Source of the DNA: Spirodela intermedia
Taxonomy: Eukaryota > Streptophyta > Magnoliopsida > Alismatales > Araceae
Assembly (NCBI GenBank): GCA_902729315.2
Contig: LR746274.1
Span: 7,826,037-7,890,036, forward strand
Direction of reading: 5' to 3'
Length of the DNA stretch: 64,000 nucleotides
Shown here piece by piece: positions 55,980 through 64,000 of the stretch. The number at the start of each line of letters is the position of its first letter. Position 1 is the stretch's first letter. The notes beneath the pieces were generated by a model. The model did not search any database. It was not told the DNA's origin and saw only the letters and a list, made by a program, of their open reading frames with translations. A program made the translations under genes and the position numbers.

Positions 55980-57804
55980 TAACAGATATAATTTGATGCT
56001 AAGTCTACGAAGTTTATCTTTTAAGGATATAAAGAGGAGTTCAAGGGTAGTAACTTGTATAATACCATAACCTAGAGGAGAGACAACTAGAGATGTGACA
56101 TTTGATGAAGTACAAATGTTGAAGAAAGTTCAGCATAAAGTTTCAGATGAGAACCATACTAGTAGCTAACCTTGGATAGAGCTAAATGAAGAGAAAATAA
56201 ACTTAGTAGAGGCAAAGGTGAATCATCAAATCACAATGAATATACAACATGAGCAAATCAGAAAGAGAGTTATTACATCAGAATGACATTGAGATTTTTT
56301 CATATAGTGGTTTCCAATTTTCATTTCATTTTCTCTCATCTAATGACATTTCCAAAGGCCTTTAAGAGTGAGGAATATACATGGCGGAGGAAGAGATTAC
56401 TTCAAAAACATGAGACTATGAACTACTCAAACATCCAAAATGCTAGAAGTCAATTGTGTCATTATGTGTACAAGAAAAAGGAAGATCCATTTATAGGTAA
56501 GCTACTCAAATACAACACCTCTCTCATGGCCAACGAATTTGAGTAACGGAGTTGATTTCAGCACGTTTTTTCACTTGGCATAAAGTTATGACTATTATGG
56601 TATCCATGCAGGATATATAGATTTGGAGTAGACTCACATCAAAACTGGATTTTCACATAATTAACTGATGAGATCTACATGATGTAATCAGATGGCTTTG
56701 TTTAGCAAAGTAATACCAAATTGTTGCATAAGTTTGGGACACTAAATTATGATTTCAAGCAGATTACTCATCAATTGTATTAAAGGTTTAAAAATTTTAT
56801 GTTTACACACTGATACAAAAGGGCCTAGTATGTTGGCACATGGGTTCTATTATGTTCATAATGTTCTATGTGGATAACATATTGATTGTATGTACATCTA
56901 AGGATGAGTTTATCAAGATGAAAAGAAAATTTTGAATTTTAAACAAAATACCTCAGTGATGGGAAGGAAATATTAGTCACAAAAATATTCAAAGTGATCA
57001 TTGCACCATGAAGTTATGTTATCTCAAAGAGGCTATATTAAGAAAATATCAACCAAATTTAGTATGAAAGAAGCCAAATATCCAAGTTTCACTCAGAATT
57101 ATAGATTATTTTTGTAGCTTAGTACACAGTCATACAAACATCAAAACTAGATGAAGAACGACATGAGATGCTTAGTACACCACAGTCATATGTGTAGTGT
57201 TTTGTCTAACGTATGCTATGGTCTAATATTAAACTTAGTTTATCAAAAGCCATTAGTCCTCTTAGTAGGTATATGATAGATAAAAAAACATTACGCTATA
57301 ATATAGTTTAGATTTTGCATTATATGATAGGTACATCAAAAGTTTGTTCACCATTGTAGATGGAAAAATGTGATGTTTCTATTGGCTATTTTTAACTTAG
57401 CTTAAGTGACCTTAGAAAAAGACATAAAATCAACTATACCATTAATTTAGGTACATGTCGTATAAGTTTGAAGAAATGTCATGACGTTTTGCATTGTAAC
57501 CTATAAAGGCTGTGTATTGATGTAAATGAGTGTACCAAAGAAGTATTTTGGCCAAGAAACTTGGCATTATTCAAGACATTATGTATCCATTGTGATAGCC
57601 CTTAGGTTTATCCTACAAAAAATCTTATTCATCATTTGAGACACCTCACATTAATGTTTGATTTCACAAAATTAATGAATTTGTTTCAAGTAGCAACATT
57701 CAGCTCATGGACATGTAAAGGCATTAGGGAGAAAGGATATTCATATTTAAAGAATGTCATCTCTAATTTAAAGATTAAAAATATTGTTACATTGTGATAG
57801 TCAT
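55980..57804 (+). mobile_element. Decayed copia reverse transcriptase region
   Basis: Broken plus-strand translation reads RDVTFDEVQML near 56092, the typical copia integrase/RT linker. The RT active-site strand appears as MFYVDNILIVCTSKDEFIKM near 56862 (YVDD changed to YVDN), then ISKRLY and ENINQ.SMKEAKYPSF near 57020-57090. The RNase H side is barely readable. All frames are short. It ends where duplication copy B begins. Confidence 0.7.
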
Positions 57805-57946
57805 CAATGAATATGACTTCTATGACTGACAACTGAACCATTTGTTATCACAACATACTGTCAACATTATTATCAACCACAAAGTAGGATAGGTTGAAAG
57901 AGAAGACAACTAATAAAATTATATAGTCATTAAAATACCATTGTAT

Positions 57947-58423
57947 TTATGTGATCTAACCATTGTAAAATAAACCACATAAATTTAAAATTTATAAAAC
58001 TAGAAAAATATTAATTTTTAGATTTTAGAAGTATTTCAGTATGAATAAATCAATTATAATTCCATAAAAGGTTCCAAAAATAGTAGAAAATTTTAAAGTG
58101 ATGAAAATTTAAGATAATATTAGATAAAAAAATTAAAGTGATGAAAATGTAAGATAATATTAGATAAAAAATTTAAAGTGATAAAAATGTAAGATAATAT
58201 TAGATGAAAAAAATTTCATATTTTTTTATTTATTTTATTTTTCTTTATTTTATATAAAACATGATTATTAAGACCATAGAAATTTACATAAAATCACATA
58301 ATTAACAAAAAGCCCATTAATCAACTAAAAACCCTTTATCTGTTAACATAAATATAAGTCTATTTATCATGATTTTAAGCTTAAAATATATTATTAATTA
58401 ATTATTAACTCATGATAATGAGT
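57947..58423 (+). mobile_element. LTR-like insertion, family A, copy 3 (internally deleted)
   Basis: The start ATGTGATCTAACCATTGTA and the following TTTAAAATTTATAAAACTAG match copies 1 and 2, as does the end (TATAAGTCTATTTATCATGA, then CTCATGATAATGA). The middle of the element is absent, leaving about 480 bp. A local repeat (AAAGTGATGAAAATGTAAGA, three times from about 58095) is unique to this copy. The unfilled site is preserved in duplication copy A near 27410. Confidence 0.75.
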
Positions 58424-59269
58424 TAACATAAGAGGAGTGTTCTTCTATTTTTTTCTCAATTTTAAAATTATATCATTCTACTTTTCTTTCCTCTCTTACT
58501 AAAGTTTTTTTTTTCCTTCATAGGTCAATCTTTTGGATATATTTCTAAATGATTATTTTTATAGATTTATCCCTAGAAATCATAATCATAGTCAATGGAC
58601 TAGATCCAATAATTTAAAGGTCTACCCAACCATTAGTGTGACAATAATGTACTTATGATCATTTTTTCTTTACAAGACAAAAATATTCAAATTAACATAT
58701 TTCTCTGTACATCCCTACCTATACAAGGTTGTCAAAAATTGAATGAGACAATAAAGGGATTATTAAAGGAATTTCTGAGTATATGATTTTTGGCTTATGT
58801 ACTCAAATACCTATTGGCTAAGTGAAGAAATATGGTTTCATGTCATAAAATGGTAGCTCATAAACACTATAGCTTAGGCAAATGATTTCTCTTGCTTCAT
58901 AATATATCTCTAGTACATAGTACTATTCTTGAAAATACACTTGTCTAGTAGAGGAAATAGTGTTGAAATATACAAAAATTGAAACAAGTCTTTGAGTAGA
59001 ACAATATTGTGTTTAATGGTATGAATCTTTGTATATTATCAATATGAATATGGAAAAAGCCAATACCCTATGTGAACAAGAAATATTTTGTAAATGTACA
59101 ATTATATTTATATCTGAACTAAATTCCCTCATCAACACATTTAGCTGAGTTGGAACTAAAAGCTGCATTTATATTTGTTAATAAAATCCCAGCTTGAATG
59201 CTAACAAAGGTATCCATTTTATACAAAACAGTTCAAATCATATAAGTAAAGCCATGTTTAAAGCATTTT

Positions 59270-60840
59270 TTTTTTGCAATCATTCTTTTATGGATTACTT
59301 TGATAGGATACCTATTTCATATGCATGTCATGATGGTCTTAATTAAATTTTTTGCATAGAAAGTAAGTGTATTTTTGAAAGGGATTTCTTTTGATTTTTC
59401 TAGAATTTATGTCACTTTTTTCAGAATTTTGATATCTCGCCTCAATGAGAGGCTGTGAGACAATACCCAGACTTTGTCAAATTCCAAGTCCCACCAGTAA
59501 GACAATGTGAGACAACTCAAATACTTCCAAACTTCAATAAAAAAATTAAGCATAATTTTTACGGTTATTTTCTGGATGAACTTCGTGATGTTTTAGAATA
59601 CTTGATCTTGCTTAGAAATTCCTTTTGTAAACAGTTTCTATAAACTTCATTAATCTGTAAAAAATCTCAGAAATTAAAATAATTAACTTATATCCAAGAA
59701 TTATATGAGATTAAGCTTCTTATGGCAAGTTCTTCTTACAAAAACATGTTAATAAAAAACCTAGCAGGATTGATTGAATTCTTGATCACTTTGATTATCT
59801 TTTCTATTCAAGAAAGCTAGTTAATTTGAGATTTGGCGTGCATAATCAGGAGACAAAAATCATCATCTGAGGGGAGGCACTTGAACTTTTTTTTTCTTCT
59901 TGCATGACACATTAAACTATTAAAATTCTAGAAATCCTTAACCAATTAATGGCAGCATTTGATATGATTGAAAGACAATATTTTGTAGCTAAGGAGTCTA
60001 ATTGGATAATAAGGTAACATGTGACGTGGTTTGAATTAGCATTTTTATTGTGCATAATAACTTCTTTCAGCGCTGAAAACATACTAAAAATTCCAACTTG
60101 CACCAAAAATTGCTCATGATGCACTAATTCGCACATGATCAACTGATGGTTGTTTAAACAATTACTATAAATAAGAATTACCTTTTTTGCAGGAAACCCC
60201 ATTTTCCTCTTCCCACTGGGTGATAGATGATAGTCATTCATCAAGTTTCCTCTTCCTTGTAGCCAAAAGGGAACAATTCTCTCTCCCCCTTCCCTACTGA
60301 GTCACATAGTGGAAGGGATTTACCAAGGCTTCTCATCCCCAGTGCCATATGGCACATCCTTCTTCCTTAGGTGATAGACAACGAAATTCATCAAGTCTCT
60401 ACATCTCTAGTGTTAAAGGAGATACACCAAGGCATCTTCTCAACTTAGTGTGGTGCACTGAGGAGGTGGGACCAAGTATCATATTGCAAGCCACATCTTG
60501 CCACCATACTCCCCAGGTGTCAAAGAGGGAGATTTCCTGCTTTGATTTCAATTTATGCACATTAGGATCTATAAACTCAACCACCTAAGGAGTTTACCCT
60601 GCAACCGGAGTGAATTTCCTTGCAAGTCTTTGTCAACTCACCGTCTTCTAATTCTTGTCTTTATCTCTATCTCTTCACTCTTTTCATAGTGGTTTTAAGA
60701 AGTAATTAGGATTTCTCAAGATGGATTTACCTTCATCTTTGTGTTCAAACTGATCTCACAACTGAAATAATTAAATCGTCCTAAATCAAATCAGTTTTAT
60801 AAATTTAGAATTTGATGTATTTCATCACAATAACAAGCGT
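59270..60840. other. Segment present only in duplication copy B; no gene seen
   Basis: Copy A lacks it: A jumps from the match at about 28260 to that at 28520 with unrelated sequence between. A short internal repeat (GGTGATAGA..AATTCATCAAGT type) occurs near 60219 and 60370. No coding features are seen. Confidence 0.55.
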
Positions 60841-62639
60841 CCATCAGAGCCTTAAGGGTATACACCTAAAGTTGATGTAAAAAGGTAAACACTCAAACTT
60901 GAAGCACAAAAAAAAATGGTGGTTACTCTTTTATAAATGTTTGATTTTTCATTTATCAAACTTTAAAAGAGTTAAAATTCTTAGGTTTAGGAGCCTAAAC
61001 TATTTTCAAGACCACTATATCTATAGATGGATAATTTATTAATTTCAAAATATAATAATAATATGTTCAGATTATTTTATTATTATGTATTATGGGAATT
61101 CAATAGTTCTTCATGGAATTCTGACAATGTGAGAAATGTGCTGAGGAAAATCACTTTCCTTAAAGAAGAAAATATGCATTCATTCTCTAACTTTGATTTG
61201 ACTTTTTGTAATGATCAGACTAGTAAAAAAATGTAATGTTAGTACTTTTATATTCATGCATCATAATTACATCAATAGAAAATGTTTATTCTACCCTTAT
61301 GTCTATTTTCCACATCATAATCAGATTGTTTTAAAAAATCCACATTGAAAAAGTCACCAACTCATTCAATGTTCTTATAGATTAGAAGTTTTTTGTTGCC
61401 AATTTGCATCACTAGGAATTAAAAATTAATTGAAGTCTTCTAGTTAATTTTTGAAGTCATATTATTTTATCTTTATGGAAGCATCAATAAAGATGTTATA
61501 TTTATAGCTTCATTCTTTAACTTTGTTTTAGTAAACTTGTCATTTCACAATTGTTATTTAAGTGGTGACCTGAGTACTAATTGATCAGTCAAATAGAATT
61601 ATAAGTGTAAGGGTATTAACAGTGCTCTTGGAATGAGTGGATGTGTGAACTACAAAACCATTATAAGCTACTTATTTTCGTTTGCATCTTTCTCTATTCT
61701 CATGTGTTGTCATACTCAAACGAATAATCTACTATCAACTAATAAGCCTTGTTTGTCATTTCTTTCTTTCTATAATTCAATTACATGACAGAATTAATAA
61801 TGTTAGAAAGCCCATTCAACCAAGTAGAAGGATTGTAACACAATTATAGAAAGATGATAAAACCTGTAACCTTGTTGCTAGCATCTCCTCCAGCCATTAG
61901 CCAATCTAAAAGTTTGTGGCTTCTGATCCAGCTGCAATCTCGAGACAATCATGTATAGGTAAAAACTTTCCATAATGCTTTTTGAAAATGTTTGTAACAA
62001 AACTGGTGAGAGAGAAAGTTTGAAAATGAGATTAGTCCTAACTATTTTAAGGAAATATAGGAGCCATCCTAAAGTGCACAAAAACCACAGTGAAACTGGG
62101 TAATAATGAACGATTAAAATCATTATCAACTATCTACATTTGCAAGGGCATAAATACGGATCGTATTCTTCTATGACAATATTTTGATAAGTACTATATA
62201 TAATTAAAACTAGAAGATGTGTGCATAAATATCTGTCGATAATATATACTAAGAGAATAATTTCATAGAGTGCATACGTGGCACGCCTCTGGTGCTTTAT
62301 TATCAAGATGGAGACGGGTAACAAACCACGTGGATGCTTGTTTTCCTTCGACACGTCAACTCTTACACAGCGAGGGCTGCTCCGACTGGCTTTCATGTCG
62401 CCGCACGCTTCGTGGGTGGGCTACGGTATGTACTGGCCACCCACTCTCGTGTGGCTCTCCCCAATCGACCGAACGTGCGGAGTGGAGGTCTCTTATCTCG
62501 CTTGTGCGCCAACATGTACTCCCGCACGTGTACAGTTGGGCATCTCTGTTCCTACGTGCGGCCTGCGCATGGGTGTGCAGGCAGGAACTTGTCATGGAGC
62601 CCGTTTATGCAGTCGAGCAGACTCAGGCGGTGAGCCGCG

Positions 62640-62822
62640 AGGGAGAGAGAGAGAGGGAGAAGAGCGGACGCAGGAAGCGAGGTAGAGAGAGACAGCATAC
62701 GCATCTATAAAGATGCGGAGAGATAGATGAGAAGCGATAGGCGTGAAGAAGAAAGAGCAGATATGTTTAGACGTACAGTAACCACATTCATACGTCTGTG
62801 TGAGTGGGCGGATTGGGACATG

Positions 62823-62858
<36 letters not shown>

Positions 62859-63200
62859 GCAGCGAGGGCAAGAGAAGTGAGAAATGCGGGGCCGACAGGA
62901 AGCGAGAGAGAGAAAGGTGGGGTGTAGCGAGAGAAAGAAAAGAGAGACATACGGGGTTGACAGGAGCGAGAGAGAGAAAGGTGGGTGTAGCGAGGGAAAG
63001 AAAAGAGAGAAATGGGGGGGCGACAGGAAGCGAGGGAGAGAAAGGGGGGATGTAACGAGGGAAGGAAAAGAGAGAAATGCCGGTGGCAGAAAGAGAGAGA
63101 GGGCGAGAGAGAGAGCATGTAATGTACATATATATATGTCCTTTTGTGTGAGGGAGTAAAAAGAGATAGATGGTGTGAGAGAGAGATAGAGGTGGAAGGG
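62640..63200 (+). repeat. GA-rich region with a 62-65-bp tandem repeat
   Basis: GA runs (62640-62660, 62823-62858) surround a repeat of about 62-65 bp, with three to four copies between about 62872 and 63110. Each copy contains an AAAAGAGAGA.AT segment, a GACAGGA.GCGAG segment, and GAGAGAAAGG.GGG.TGTA.CGAG. Copy A of the duplication has fewer units at 31570-31690. Long open frames across it on both strands are repeat artefacts. Confidence 0.9.
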
Positions 63201-63538
63201 TAAGTAGGGGGGACTGGGGGTTGCACGTCCCATTCATTGAACAGGCGGGATAATATCAGCGAGAAGAAAATAACACGGAGAAGGAAGATTTTATTACCAC
63301 AAAGTGAGGTTAACAGACCACGCTGCGATTCCCACTAGGAATACGCAACGATTTCCGGGACCTATAATCCCTCTTTATCCCCGGAAAAGCTTCAATTACA
63401 GATTGACAGCTCCAAACAGATCAAACTCTAGGAAGAAACACCACACAGACGACGTCCATCCTCTCTTCTCTCGCATTCTTCCTCTTTCTATTAACTGTAG
63501 GAAGTCTTGTTGGTATGGGAACCCCCAAGCGAAGTGGC

Positions 63539-64000
63539 CTAGTGGGGGCACTGGAAATCGGAGGGCACGTGCTTCCCGCAGTTGTTGACGAGGAGCTCAA
63601 GGGCGATGGGCAGCAGGAGGTTGATGTTGAGGACCTTAGCGCGAATGGCGGTGCAGAGGCACAGCGCCGCGTCGAGGTCAGCAAGCCCGCGCAGCAGTGG
63701 GCAGCAGGTGTCGGCTGCGCTGGGGCCAATGCCAATGTGGATCAGTCCACCGAGAAGGTCAACGCAGGCCCCCAGCTTGAGGGTATTGATGGGGCAACCC
63801 CTCGACACCGGCGCCGGCGGCGGCGGGCACGGCACCGTCGTCGGGGGTGGCGGAGGAGGGCAGGGGATTTCCTTAGGCGGCGGAGGAGGAGGGCAGGGGA
63901 TTTCCTTAGGCGGCGGTGGAGGAGGATGAACAGGCGGCGGCGGAGGAGGATGAACAGGCGGCGGCGGAGGAGGATAGATTGGAGGAAGCGGCGGCGGAGA
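63539..64000 (-). CDS. Hybrid proline-rich protein, paralogue, 5' end outside window
   Basis: The minus-strand frame stays open from the window edge to the stop at 63539 (154 codons with stop). The C-terminal eight-cysteine domain (SRGCPINTLKLGACVDLLGG, DTCCPLLRGLADLDAALCLC, NNCGKHVPSDFQCPH) differs from the 32157 gene by only a few residues (R for S after PLL, A for T, V for L, N for S, final H for N). The proline-rich linker differs and is longer, with PPKEIPCPPP twice and PPPPPPVH twice. The signal peptide lies beyond the window. It is intact as far as seen. Confidence 0.9.
   Translation of the reverse strand, partial: SPPPLPPIYPPPPPPVHPPPPPPVHPPPPPPKEIPCPPPPPPKEIPCPPPPPPTTVPCPPPPAPVSRGCPINTLKLGACVDLLGGLIHIGIGPSAADTCCPLLRGLADLDAALCLCTAIRAKVLNINLLLPIALELLVNNCGKHVPSDFQCPH

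Larger units (their letters stand above)
57805..64000 (+). repeat. Segmental duplication, copy B
   Basis: It matches 27285-32790 in the same orientation, with the proline-rich gene at the far end of both. The LTR-like insertion at 57947 is private to this copy, as is the stretch 59270-60840. The duplication continues past the window end. Confidence 0.9.

Noticed and set aside
62592-63237. Long Leu/Ser/Pro-rich minus-strand and Arg/Glu-rich plus-strand open frames.
   Set aside because: They are translations of GA/CT repeats. Several frames are open on both strands at once and no domain is present.

Overview
The window is nuclear DNA of a flowering plant. The genes are plant families: MiAMP1-like antimicrobial peptides, hybrid proline-rich proteins, a CC-type NB-LRR resistance gene and epsilon-COP. 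Several are interrupted by introns or by LTR retrotransposons, and the AT-rich spacers are packed with decayed Ty1/copia and Ty3/gypsy sequence. MiAMP1-like peptides are known from Macadamia, conifers, some basal angiosperms and scattered monocots and eudicots. I cannot fix the order from this sequence.

Layout. 1-9136: a decayed Ty3/gypsy element, split by an LTR-like insertion, followed by a decayed copia element. 9137-17400: MiAMP1-like cluster A, with two intact genes that encode identical 106-residue precursors, one pseudogene between them and one orphan promoter in front. 17400-27284: a copia element with a trailing ORF relic, itself split by an inverted copy of the same LTR-like insertion. 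27285-32790: first copy of a segmental duplication, ending in an intact hybrid proline-rich protein gene on the minus strand. 34611-39567: an epsilon-COP pseudogene and a CNL resistance-gene pseudogene, both minus strand. 39601-43909: a structurally complete but coding-dead copia element with 270-bp LTRs, next to the 5' end of the resistance gene. 44786-54216: MiAMP1-like cluster B, with an intact divergent pair, three pseudogenes and one gene whose 3' half was replaced by its own 3' UTR. 55980-57804: another copia relic. 57805-64000: second copy of the segmental duplication, with the proline-rich gene running off the window end.

How it fits together. The living genes appear to be four intact secreted six-cysteine peptides (11329, 16703, 46636 minus, 47635) and two cell-wall or secreted hybrid proline-rich proteins (32157 minus, 63539 minus). 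A fifth truncated peptide gene (52861) is uncertain. The two peptide clusters are colinear block duplicates (intact, pseudogene, intact or truncated), and cluster B also has an inverted arm, so the locus grew by direct and inverted duplication. A shared promoter block (imperfect palindrome, GCATTATTTCAG-like element, CTATAAATTA box) precedes every intact peptide gene and is damaged in most pseudogenes. All coordinates of decayed elements are approximate, because boundaries were read by eye without alignment software.
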